This document shows, piece after piece, positions 1-11,300 of a DNA stretch of 60,000 bases (positions are counted from its first letter, which is position 1; every line of letters starts with the position of its first letter). The translations under genes were made by a program, and so were the position numbers. This DNA is from Takakia lepidozioides (taxonomy: Eukaryota; Streptophyta; Takakiopsida; Takakiales; Takakiaceae), in the NCBI GenBank assembly GCA_030704615.1, contig CM060733.1, positions 59,460,001 through 59,520,000 of the forward strand, in the 5' to 3' direction. A model generated the notes under the pieces. That model worked only from the letters and a program-made list of their open reading frames with translations. It was not told the origin of the DNA and did no database searches.

Positions 1-565
1 TCTGTTGGACCTTTGTACACACAATGCGATGATCTACCTGTGGGCGATCAAGAACTGCCCCACCAGTCCCTGCAGGCCCTAACCCAGAATCAACGGCAGC
101 CGTAGCACCGGCAGACCCACCTGCCTCCGCAGTCTGTTTCCCATTGTTTTTCTTCTTCCCACCCGCAGGGGTGGATGTCTTTGTTGGCTCCTTCTTACTC
201 AGCTGCGCAAGGAACCTAGCCTGCAACTCCTCATCTGTCCGGGGTGCCAAGGCATCTGCATTCTCATTCTGATTCCTCAAGACGTTCTCCTCCCACGGAA
301 TGGACTGTTGAGGGCAGTCGAGGTACCACTCGCAGTCGCTGTAATGTGCCCGACCCCAGTCCTTCACAATTCCCGCACTGAACATAGTGGTGTCGTCGTC
401 TGGGTTCGCCCATCCACGAATAAAGTCCGGATCATCACTGAGAGCCTTATCTGGAATAAGAACGAAGTGAAAGTACCTGCATCCACACCAATGTTCCTAC
501 TCAGAGCATATATCCCCACAGACCACAAGAACTCACCTGTTCATTGCATATTTGCAGACTACACC

Positions 566-1023
566 TTAAGATGTCGTTGACGACATCTTAAAATCCAGGA
601 ACTTGAAGAGAATTTGAAGAGATACAGAACAACAGAAAACAGACATGCTCAACTGAACTATTTCCGAGAGCCCAAAGAACAGCCATTTAAGATGCCGTCA
701 ACGCCATCTTAAATCAACCCCTACGCACATGGTATTTTTTCGTTGCCTGACGAAAAATGACTTGTTGGACTACAAAAGAATGTCTGTTACGACATCTTAA
801 ATTGCAGGAAGCACAACAAAACAATGAAGACCTGCAGATGAACAAGAAACAGATGTGTGAAACTGTACAGTTTTGAAGAGCCCAAAGGGCAATGCTTTAA
901 GGTGTCGTCAACGCCACCTTAAATCGACCCAGTTCATACATCGAATTCTTTGTGTAGTACCGAAAAATTGCTATTTGCACTACAGACAATGCCTGTTTTA
1001 AGATGTCGTCAACGACATCTTAA
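566..1023. repeat. five palindromes filling intron 1052-451 of the pseudogene
   Basis: Near-perfect palindromes with 12-base arms TTAAGATGTCGT and ACGACATCTTAA lie at 566-591, 687-712 (variant GATGCC/GCCATC), 897-922 (variant GGTG/CACC) and 998-1023, with a half copy at about 787-801. All fall between the donor at 1052 and the acceptor at 451. The copy at 897-922 changes both arms together. Confidence 0.85.
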
Positions 1024-2813
1024 TGTAGTGCCATCAACATAAAAGGCAGTACCTGTACAGAACTCGTTTCATTGCCTGCTCCCCATTATACTGATGGTCA
1101 AAGTCCTGCGAGCGCAGTATTCCCCCTTCCTTCTCGAACTCACGGAAAAATGCATACTTCCACAGCTCTCTTCTCCATTTCCGAACGTATGACTGGAACT
1201 TGATGCTCGGAGTGGTCATTGTGATCTTGTAGTCCAGCAGTGATTTCTCAAAAGTATTTATAGCCCGCTTCTCCAGCTGCACAACCATCCGCCACATTTT
1301 GAGTTAATCAACATAAGAAACCATGTACTCATTGCTGGAACAGTCACAATGTTTTTATAGTCTCACCTGGCTCCAGAAGGTCGCTTTCTGCAACCAAGTG
1401 TCGAATGCGCGGTCGCTGACAGGTGTCACCACCCCAGTCTCAGGGTCCTTCATTGGTTTTGGGAATTTGTTTGTATCCCGGATGATCGGATCCGAGTTCC
1501 AGATTTCCAGCCACCTCACTTTCTGAGCAGGGTCAACCATGGAAATTGAAAGGCGGTGGAGCTTTTCCTGTGTCATCTCTAGCTTAGTGGGCTTGTTCCA
1601 GTGGATCCGAACCCCTTTCCCAATCCGGGGTCAGCGATTCGAATGTGTTTGTCAAACGCGCTCTTGAGGTTCTTCATGCACATATCCATGTCCGCCTTCA
1701 TTTTTGCCTCCACCCCATTTGCCGTTCTCTCATCCTCATCGGTAGTGGCGTAATACTCCAGCTTGGCTTGTTTTCCTGCTTCTGCTATTTCTTGTTGTGA
1801 CACACCCATGTAACCCTCGTGTCAACAAAACCAAAGCAAAAACATGACATATCCATAATTCAAGAAGAATGGCAGTCCGCACATAAACTCACCGCGTACA
1901 AGTAGTCGAGAAACACCTCCCTTGTCAGGTTGTACCAAGTCTCATTCTTCTTGATCGTTTGGCACTTTTTCAGTGTGTCCGGGGACAAGACACTCGCAAA
2001 CGTTTCCAACGGCATCACTCCTATGCTTTGCATACGAAACAAGGAATGGACTATGTTGGTGGTGACATGGGATGTCTCCGTCCCCCTGCAATGCGAACAG
2101 GTCAGTTGACAAAGTTTAAAGATTGACAGAACAATGAAATTGGAGACAAGAAGTGGGCAAGACTCTTACTTGTTGATATCGTGCATTGCAGTTAGAAGCT
2201 GCGTGAACTTCCCCTCCGGATCGAGGACCATTGACTCAACCCGATAGTGTCACTCTATGTTCTCCGCATACATCCTGCTGATGTACTCCATCCAGGCCAC
2301 CAAATGGTGGTTGCCATCCCAGACAAAGAACATTTAGTTCATGTACCGGATGTGTGCTGGGTTCTGTGAAAGCTCAATCTCAAACTCCGTATTCACTTCT
2401 TTCCAAAGCGGGTCCCAACTGTCCATTACATCGAGGTCAACCAATTTCTCAGATCCCTGGAGATCAGTCAATGACACGTAAAACACAGCCGAACTCTTCA
2501 AGTACCCATGGATAAAATCCCCTTGTAGCTTCTTGATGTCGTGGTGAAGGGCAAGCCGAACTGCTGTCATAGAAATCATCCGGCACAGAGGAATGAAAAG
2601 AGTGTCGTCTTTCACTACCATGGAGTTGATGACTTTCCTCGAGTTCACCTTGGTGGTGTACATAAGAGAGTGCACCTTGGCTTCATAGTTGGCGTCCACA
2701 ACAACGTCCTTGTCTTCAAGAACAACTGTTTCCTCTGCAGGCTGGCTTCCCCCGGCTTTCTTTCTCTTTTTCTGCAGAATGCAATGTGTTAGGACACACA
2801 AATCATGGCACGA

Positions 2814-3843
2814 TTAAGATGTCGTCAACAACATCTTAATTTGATGTTATTCCATGGTGATTTCCCAATGTTTGAGGGTCAATGCAGTTGTAGATTAAGG
2901 TGTCGTTGACGACATCTCAATCTGTTGTAGTTCTAGAGTGTTTCAGATTGCTTCAGTGTTTCAGAGTGATTTTCTCATGTTTTGGGTTCAATTCATTGGA
3001 GATGAAGATGTCGTCAATGACATCTTAATCTACTACAGTTATAGGGTGATTTTCGCATGTTTTGAACTGAATGCAGGAGCAGATTAAGATGTCGTCAACG
3101 CCCACCTTAATCTGATGTAGTTGTAGGGTGTTTTTTGGATGTTTTATGTTGAATTCATTGGCAGATTAAGATGTCGTCAACGACAGCTTAATCGGCGGTT
3201 TTTCAAGGGTGATTTCCCCATGTTTGAGGTTCAATGCAGTGGTAGATTAAGGTCTCGTTGACGACATCTTAATCTGCTATAGTTCTAGTGTGCTCCAGAT
3301 TGATTTTTTGATGTTTTCGGTTCACATCATTGGAGATTAAGATGTCGTCAATGACATCTTAATGTGCTACAGTTGTAGGGTGTTTTTCTCATATGTTGGA
3401 CTGAATGTAGAAGCAGATTAAGATGTCGTCAACGCCACCTTAATCTGCTGTAGTTGTAGGGTGTTTTTTGGATGTCTTAAGTTCAATTCATTGGCAGATT
3501 AAAATGTCGTTAACGACAGCTTAATCGGCTATTTTCCTAGAGTGATTTCCCCATGTTTGAGGTTGACTGCAGAGGCAGATTAAGATGTCGTCAATGACAT
3601 CAATCTGCTGTTTTTCAAGGTGATTTCCCCATTTTCGAAGTTGAATGCAGTGACAGATTAAGCTGTCGTCAATGACAGCTTAATCTGTTGTAGTTCTTGG
3701 GTGTTTTCTCCATGTTTTTGGTAGAACGTAGTAGCAGATTAAGGTGTTGTCAACGACACCTTAATCTTCCTTCACTTTAACCTTCCTAAGTAAACCTTTA
3801 CCTGCAAAGGTGACCTTTTAGGTAGCGTTATCGACACCTCAAT
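2814..3843. repeat. regular array of about 13 palindrome-bearing monomers (~81 bp) inside one intron
   Basis: Palindromes start near 2814, 2895, 3003, 3083, 3165, 3246, 3334, 3417, 3499, 3578, 3657, 3737 and 3820, so the spacing is 79-88 bp apart from one 108-bp step. Spacers are related (for example TGTAGGGTGTTTTTTGGATG, CCCCATGTTTGAGGTT) and recur every fourth monomer: the spacer after 2814 resembles those after 3165 and 3499, 2895 resembles 3246, 3003 resembles 3334, and 3083 resembles 3417. The array lies wholly within intron 3892-2772 of the leftward pseudogene. Confidence 0.85.
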
Positions 3844-4196
3844 CTAACTCCTTTGTGTTGCAAAGACCATGGATTCGAATGTACGAACTAACCTTCTCTG
3901 GCTTCGTTCCTCCGCTAGAAGACCCGCCCCCCACTGCACACCTTCTGCCTTGCACCTGGCTCTTCTCCTTCACGGATTTTGGAGGCACTTGTGTGTTTTT
4001 CTCCTGCTCCTCAGTGCCTGTGACCTGTCGTGGACACTGCATTATTTGCACCTCCTCCTCCTGAGCGACATGACCCTGTTCTGGCATGGTCTGCTCTTGA
4101 ACTGCAGGATCCACAGATGAGATCGGACGCTGACTCTCCCAAGCCTTCTTCCGCTTTCTCTGCCAAAAAACATAATGAAGGTAAGCATTGCAGGCC

Positions 4197-4339
4197 CAGA
4201 TTAAGGTGTCGTCAACGCCATCTTAATCCTATACATATTGCAGGCTGTTGCACTCATACAGCGACAGCATTGGGCTCGCTACAACTAAGAGCTTTGCCTC
4301 TCGGAGGTGGCAGATTAAGTTGTCGTCATCGATAGCTTA
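4197..4339. repeat. two further palindromes in intron 4516-4160
   Basis: Copies of the same palindrome occur at about 4198-4226 (arms GGTG and CATC, uncompensated) and 4313-4339 (degenerate). Both lie between the donor at 4516 and the acceptor at 4160, again intronic. This makes three separate introns of one gene carrying the motif. Confidence 0.75.
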
Positions 4340-4747
4340 CTCACTTTGCTCTGAACTTGTTCGAAACCCTTTCAAATGCAATGGTGGACATGATGCGATG
4401 CCGTTTAAGCAATCGTCAAAGTCATCTTCAACTCAAATGTATGTTTCTTACTGCTCTTCTTATCGCTTCGAGTCAGGGAACAAGGTCATGTAAAGCCAAT
4501 GTGCTGCTGAACTCACCTGGATCAAACTCTGTCCACCGCTGGAAGTGTCCTCCTCTCCCAGCCCGACGTTGCTTTCTGCTTGAGCCTTCTCCTTCAACGG
4601 GCGCAAAGACAGCTGCATGGAGGAGGGCCGCCCCCTTGTCGGCAGGCCCCTCTGCGGACTTTGTTGCGTTGCCTCCTCCTCCGCAGGAGTACCGCTCTCC
4701 CTTTCGACTTCCTCCTCCTGTATCGGTTGCAATAGAGGCAGCTCCAA

Positions 4748-5294
4748 TAGATCCTCGAGCTACTTTTCCAGAATGGGCTCCTTCCCTGCCAAACTCTCCA
4801 TCCCTTCGCCCACAGAACCCTCCCCCTCACGATCGCTCCCTCCCTTTGACAAGTTCAAGCCCTCCTAGCTTTCTTCATCCTCTCTCTTGCTCTCAACCTC
4901 TGCCTAGCAGACGTGAAGTACAGAGACCGCCTTCTCGCTCTCTTCTTTCCGGAAATGCTCTCGTTCTTGGGATGCTCCAGTGTGGCGAGTCTGAAATGAT
5001 GAACGCCAGAATGTAACCTTCGAAGACATCCCTCGGGCAAATGACAAAAGTTGATGGCGGTTAGGTTTTCATCCCTCCCTCTCAAGGAAACTAATCATCC
5101 AAAAACGTAACGGCTCATAATTGGGGTTTTTGTTTTTTGGCGGGATGCTTGCGGGCTATCTCGCAGAGAACTCGACACCTGTTGCCCTTGCAAGACACTT
5201 AAATATAGGCATGTCACATATCCATGTTAGACATAAGGGGTTCGACCCACACCGCAGTCACTGAGGATGTGGCATCTGCAAAGTCGGCCGCAAT
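4748..5294. other. region between pseudogene and CACTA left end, no supported gene
   Basis: I see no convincing gene here. Short open frames on both strands do not resemble known domains. The last part is the left flank of the CACTA insertion; before insertion it was continuous with position 20724 onward. Confidence 0.5.
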
Positions 5295-5297
5295 TCT
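5295..5297. repeat. CACTA target-site duplication, left copy (TCT)
   Basis: TCT directly precedes the CACTAG terminus. The identical TCT follows the right terminus at 20721-20723. Three-base duplications are the rule for CACTA elements. Confidence 0.85.
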
Positions 5298-5316
5298 CAC
5301 TAGAAGCATTCGTGTC
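5298..5316 (+). repeat. CACTA terminal inverted repeat, left
   Basis: The sequence CACTAGAAGCATTCGTGTC is the exact reverse complement of 20702-20720. Beyond base 19 the similarity continues weakly (ATTT against TTTT). A closely related terminus ends at 24945. Confidence 0.92.
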
Positions 5317-6411
5317 ATTTACCACTGGGGTAACGACTCATTTTGAGTCGTAAAAGTCAAAAAACAGGGATCGACTGGAAGTTACAACAGACGTGGTAGT
5401 TGGGTTGGACATCCAATGATTGGAGTGGTAAAGGACGTAGACACGCGAACAACTGCTCAACGATTAATGCGATTAATGCTGAAGAACCACGTGGCGTAAC
5501 CAGGCGGGCCGCCCGTGTGTCTGATGTTTTGAGCTGACTTTGACTTTTCCCTCCGGATGAGTGGACTGACTCACCTGGGGCGCGGTGACACATGGACGCG
5601 GACGTGGATGCGGTCGTGGATGCCGATGTGGCGGCGCCTCGACGAGCGGTAATGCCGCCGCGTGGCCACGGGCTCAAGACGCCACATCGCAGTCGGCCAC
5701 ATAACTTGGAGTGTTGCATGTCACGTGGCAACAGCCACTGGCGAAGTCGACTGCACAACTGCCGGCAGACGAATCCACGGGGACCACGTGGAGAGTGTGT
5801 GGGTCGACGCGTGGCGTCGTCCCCACGCAATGGCAGTGAGGGGTACGACTGCTAGTGGAAAGACGCAGAGTGCTTGTGCCATCTCGGGACTGCTTTGGCC
5901 AACTCCGCTGCCACTATGCTAGTTGGTTGCACTACAGTAGGAAAGCACTGCAAATGAACACTTGTAGTGGTTTGTGTGAGTTGTCCAACTGACTTGCATT
6001 CTAAGCTGAAAATATGGTTCTGATGCATTCTATTGGTTTTAGTGGTTCACCCATATGCAGGGGGAATTGAGAAGCAATGATACTGGGCGACACTCAGAAC
6101 ACAGACCACGATGCATGCACAACATCGCGCTAATGAACCAAATAGACGAGGCAACAGGGAGACCAAAGACCATCACACATACACATAGAAGGTGGACGGA
6201 CACGACGACAAGTCAGGAAATGGAATATTGCATTGAAATTGGAGACCGTCACGGCACACCTGCATATGAGCAAGACTAAATGCCAACATACATGGTTGCC
6301 GGACATCACTTAAACTGTCATGGCCCAAATGTACAAAACTGGTAACGTGAGTATCATACACACTTCTATGAGTATCATTACACACCCAACAGGGACTACA
6401 AACATGAAATG
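5298..6411. repeat. left subterminal region of the CACTA element
   Basis: This is GC-rich and non-coding as far as I can see, with many CGTGG/CCACG words between about 5580 and 5800. A short perfect hairpin, ACGACTCA-TTT-TGAGTCGT, lies at 5333-5351. The related terminus at 24890-24945 keeps the hairpin with slightly shorter arms. Subterminal repeats usually bind TnpA-type proteins; that role here is inference. Confidence 0.6.
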
Positions 6412-8230
6412 TCACTTGATACCTTCACCCCTCCTCATACTCTTCTCTGGCCATAGAGTCACCGTGCCTTTCACGTGCGCTAGTGTGGTCTGGGGGGGGG
6501 CATCGTCCACATTTGGGCAAGGCAGTGTAACACTTGGAAGCATGATCTCGTGGACTTTCACCTTGTACCACCCGGATGGAATGTCCTTGCAGTGGAACTT
6601 GTCAACCCCGGCTATTCCCACCACCTCCGCCTTGGCGGCGGCTGTCTTTGACCGCTTGTCATGGGGGTTCAGGAGAAGCACAGGATCTGATATCTGCAGA
6701 CACCAACATCAGGGTCCACTCAGCAACAAACATAGCAATGACAGGGTGAAAGTCAAGCGCAGCTGGGCATGGAAATGATCTTGGTTGCCACAATACTGAA
6801 TCAGCAGCAAATTCATGGTATACCAACCTACCTTGAAGCGAAGCTCGTCGCTGAGGGTGGCAACTGAGGAAAGCTGCCCACGTGTCTTCAACTGCAGCAG
6901 CAAAAAGAGGTTTAGTCAGACGGATAAGAATAACATGAACTCTGGTGGTTGCAATGGTATAAACACACCTCCACGGAGCAAGCTAACTTACACCCTGCTC
7001 AGACTGTGCACACTACAACCTCCTGGCAAAAATAACCCTACTAAAAACCAGCCAGGCAAAGCAAGGAGCCATGAATGCATGCCTGGGGAACCACGTCCTG
7101 CTGCGATGATGGTGCCGGGGACAGCCCACTCCTCTTGCTCACCTGCAATGAATACACATTGCAACGCTTCAGGAAGTGTATCCATAAAGGAAACCAACCA
7201 AGTAAGTTTGCGGAGAGGGGCTGGGAACAACCATACCTTGGAGCCTGCCTCCTCATGCCGGGGGGGAATCCGGAATGCTGCCGCCGTAGCACTATGGTCC
7301 TTGGCGCAGGACCCACCTTCTTCACAGACGACCCCACTGCCACTCCCTGTACATGTGGTCCCTGCAAAACATATAGTGCCAGCCTTGCGTGAGAGGGCAT
7401 CCGGGGGGAACAAAACAAACATATCTTATCCATCGATGTCATGTTGCAAACAGTAAGGTTAGTTTCACCTGCATGGGCGCAGAAGTACTTCCCCCAACGA
7501 CCCCATCCTCTCCCACATTCAAGCTGCCAGTCGGGGTCAGCTTCCGCGTGCTTGTGAAGACACGCACATCCTTGGAGCAAAACAAATCTTGGCAGTAGGG
7601 CCAGACTGTTTCTAAAAGGTACTCTGAATCGGGCCCCTCACTGACATTGCTAGTGACATCAAACGACAATGGATGGACCATGTTCAAAGGGGAGTTCCCC
7701 CTCCCCTTGTGTGGTGAATCATCCACTAGGAGGGTGTTGGATTCGTTAAATCCAGAAAATTCCGACCACACCCTCGACAGTCTCTTCTGTAAGTTCTGTA
7801 CGGCAGGCCCTTTTGTGGGGTGTGGCTCTGTCAAGGGGTCACACTCCTCTTGTGACCACACAAAGAGGGGAGAACCCTTGACCCCCTGCATCACCACTTT
7901 GAAGATGTCTGCAACATTCCCCTTGGAAGCACAGGACCATATCCCAACGTAGAAATGCTGGAAGAGAAGGTTTAAAAACTCGCAGACCTGGGGCCTTGGG
8001 AAAACATACTTGTTGGTGGTCAACACCCATGGCCAATGACGCCTCGGGTTGGGCTGAAAGTTAGGAATAGAGTGGCACAGGATCCCGTTCAGGTCTAGAA
8101 CAATTAGTTTCGACTTTTCTATGAAAGGAGCTTTTGAAGGGGTGTCACGGGGTCTCACCTCAGTGGGTTGGGAGACAACAGTCACCCTGGAGGGCAAAGT
8201 TTCGGTCCCCCTGCAGCCTGGACCAGGCAA
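6412..8230 (-). CDS. FCP1/HAD phosphatase-like cargo plus C-terminal transposon domain
   Basis: The exon ending at 7469 (donor GTGAAA) encodes a plant-type FCP1/NIF HAD domain: LIVLDLNGILCH (nucleophile motif, with Asn-Gly where FCP1 enzymes have Asp-Glu), VGIWSCASKGNV, FVWSQEECD, and ESNTLLVDDSPHK. The DLNG variant is, as I recall, normal for one plant HAD subgroup, so activity is uncertain. Further exon-like blocks follow, of which 6891-6832 and 6693-6412 join in phase (donor at 6831, acceptor CAG at 6694). The last encodes SKTAAAKAEVVGIAG...GWYKVKVHEIMLP, resembling the C-terminal domain of Transposase_24-type proteins. How the middle blocks and the upstream TnpA exons connect is unresolved. 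A partial second copy starts at 22424. Confidence 0.6.
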
Positions 8231-8349
8231 ACTACCACCCTCTCCCCCTACAGCTTCCCCTTTTCCTTGATAGAATGAGCAATGACCCCCCCATCGTCCA
8301 TGTCATCCCCACCAACTCGCTGGACCTCTCCCTCTTCAACGAGTGGACC

Positions 8350-11300
8350 CTACCCCCCACTGTGAATATCATCAACAACAGGCTGGACCTCTGTCACATC
8401 CCTACCCACTACAATTACTTCCTCCTTCTCAGGTACAATGGTCGCAGCAGGGGGGTCTTCCATAATGCCACCCGTCACACCCCCTTTTTGCCTCATCATG
8501 AGTTCCACTATCTTCTTCAGTTGTGCTTCCATTCCCCTCTCCCGCTCCGCAGAGAGAGCCGCAAGCCTCTCCAGGCCCCGATGCGGGCTGCCATTGAGTT
8601 CCCCGCTCCCTACGCATACAAACACCCACCCGTACTGTTAAAAACCAGAAGAAGAGGCCGAATGTGCAGGATTTCAGGCATTCGGAGATGGCTGGGTTTG
8701 GCATAACACCCCTCGTGTACCATGCGTGGGGGCCCCACATACCCACCAAATCTTAGTACAACAACAGATTCATGAATGGAAACCGGACTTCAAAACATAC
8801 CTGGCTCAAAACAGACTCTGATGGGGTGCCAGTCGCATAGTTCTTTTGCTCCGCCCCGAGCTCGGACAGTGACGGGCTCCGCGCTTTGCGTCTTTTCTGT
8901 ATTTGCCCATCCACACACTGTCAGTACAAAATGCCAGGAGCATATGGACAAAGCACTGCCCTGCATATCACATAACAACTAATTCTGCACAAGCAATAAA
9001 ACCCACTCGTGGGTGTCTCTTCCATCAGAACATGCCACAACGTAGGAGCAATGAGAAGGGGGTGAGGAGATTACCAAACGGGCTGCTTGGCCTGCAACTC
9101 CTGCCCGGCCCCAACGCGAGGGGTTCGTGACACAAGCACGCGCTTGCTTCATCCCTTCAGCCTTTGCAAGTCCACGAGGGGACTCCCAGTAGGCAACAAG
9201 CTTATCCCAATAGGCGGGTTCAGTGTTCATTGGCCTCACACCAGTCTTTGCCCATTTATCTTTCAGTTTTGCTCTTTCTCCTTTCATTATCTTCCCACAT
9301 TGCTTCACTATAAAATCACGATTGGCAGGGATAGGTCTGTACTCGTACATTCCATTTATGCCCTCTATTACTGTTGACATGGCACTCTGGGACTGCTGGT
9401 CAATGTCTTGTACGCTTGAGTCAAGGTAACGCAATGCCAGGCCACGCAAATCACGCTGCCAGTGTTCCTTACCTTCGCAGCCAACATTGATGACTCCATT
9501 TCCATGCACCTCCACCTTGTGGCGCTTTAGCCCTGCAGCCACCCTTCCCTCTCCATCTCCTTCCCATTGTTTCATGGCATGGCGTCGTTCCTTCCTCAGC
9601 TCTGATGTCCGTTTCCTGCCCCCATGCTCTGGAGCAGCGCCGTCATACGTTGTGGGGGGTGACTGATGTGTGCCGGAGGGGGGAGGGCCGTATGGAGATG
9701 TGGGAGGCCCCCATTGTGACGTGCCAGCATCAGGAAGCCAGCGCCACGACCCTGAAGCAGGGGGGGCTCCCCATGGTGCACTCTGTTGTGGAGACCATGC
9801 GGCAGGGGGTGGGTGCCAAGGTTGGTGTTGGTTGGCATTGTGTGGTGGCTGTGAGTGCTTTGCTGCAGCTTCACTCCCCTTCCGCTGCCAAAAACATCCC
9901 ACAACAAGGTGCATCAGCTGTAGTCCTACTGAACACAACGTCACCAGAGCACAAACGATCCCACAACCACAACTATGGATTGGCTGACCTCAAACCCACT
10001 CCCCTGCAGCGCAAGTGCCAAAAACTGAAAAGGAGAGGGACAGAATGTCCTCATAACATGTAAGGCCATTCATTGGTGAAGAAACATAATGTGGGCGGGT
10101 TCACATCAGTACCATCATACACACTTACCAGGAAACAGAACGGGTTTTGCACATAGGGAGTGGACATCTATTCACACAATCAGCAAATGGCTGTATGGCG
10201 GAGCCCAGCATCGGAGCCCCAAAAGGCCTAAAGACTCTCAATGTTTGTAAACACAGGTGCAGACACAATTCAATTGATAGCTTGGATATCCGGTGGTCTG
10301 TATGGTGATAGCACCCCGGGCAGTGAGTCAGACAATGACCCTATGACGTTGGTAGTAAGACTTACCTTCGTATAAAGCATTGATCCGGGTTTTCCAGATA
10401 TCCTCTAGAAATCCCTTCACACAAGCATCAATCTGTTGTGTGTGATTTGCCCAAAAACTAGGCCTCAGGAGGGCCTGGGCTTTTGGCTCAGCCTCGAGTC
10501 TTTCAAAGTTGGTAAACAGGGGTACATGCACAATTCCCTTGATAGAATTGAAGAGAGCGTCTCTTTGGTGAGAGAACCCCGGACAGCGTATCAGAAAATG
10601 AATACTGTCTTCAGATTGCCCACACAACGGACAATTGCACTCTCCCTTTCCGATCTGCTTCTGTTTGCTGTTCAAAGGTAGGCTTCCTGCCCTGAGTTTA
10701 AATTTCAGTCTAGTGCCGAGAGTGGGTGGACCCTTCAGGTCATCCAAGATGTCCACCCCCATGTCACTGACTGGAAACAAGTTCAGGGAAGTTCTCTGCC
10801 TAACTTCATTTTCATCAGACAATCTCATGGCAACAGACATGGCTTCAGACACTACAGCCTGTAAGGCAGATTTATCCAGCAGGGTCAAGACTTGCGGATC
10901 CAGGTCCAGGTCCTTGAGAATCTTTTCTACTCTCTTCTGCCAGGACTTAGTCTGTTTGACAGGGCGGTCCTGTTTCCAAGATTTAGAGTCGATCAACTTA
11001 GGATATCTGGTGTTGGGCATATGTTGCAGCTGACCCCACCATCTGACCTTGAATTCATCTCGTCGGGAGCTTAAGGATGGGATGCCAAACTCACCCCCGA
11101 ACAGCCACATTGGCTGTTTTCTCCATGCTGACATACACTCCTTAAGCACCCCCACTTGAATGGATTCTAGAGACTTAGCCTGGTTGGAGTTATCAACCCA
11201 TATAGCAGATCCGTACTCCAAGGCAGGTCTAATAACGCGACAAAGCATGGTTTTCTTAACCTCAGAGATGACCCCTCTGCAGTGGAAAAATTTAGTGAGC

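Larger units (their letters stand above)
1..4747 (-). pseudogene. multi-exon pseudogene with ParB-like DGNH motif, runs off left edge
   Basis: Seven leftward exon-like blocks are bounded by good splice sites: about 4747-4517 (donor GTGAGT), 4159-3893, 2771-2170, 2085-1893, about 1822-1367, about 1278-1053 and 450-1. The first two are Gln/Glu-rich and low complexity. The block at 2771-2170 ends with a stretch reading FFVWDGNHHLVAWMEYI, which resembles the DGxHR signature of ParB/sulfiredoxin-like domains. The remaining blocks are charged and unrecognised. The copy is broken: in-frame TAA at 2334-2336, in-frame TGA near 2276 (within NIE*HYR), and a one-base frame change near 1615-1625, after which the frame reads GVRIHWNKPTKLEMTQEK. 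Splice sites are better preserved than the frame. The 3' end lies outside the window, so a catalytic domain cannot be judged. ParB assignment is inference from one motif; it could be an unrelated transposon-borne protein. Confidence 0.5.

Noticed and set aside
2541-2792. Rightward open frame over the ParB-like exon
   Set aside because: It is the reverse shadow of the leftward exon, which has the splice sites and the recognisable motif.
566-4339. CRISPR-like regular repeat array
   Set aside because: Repeats are variable palindromes, spacers are related to each other, and the context is a plant intron array.
5220-5245. GGTTCGACCC resembling a tRNA B box
   Set aside because: No A box or cloverleaf could be formed around it.
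7075-7392. Rightward frame overlapping the cargo exons
   Set aside because: Lies opposite leftward exons and has no known domain.
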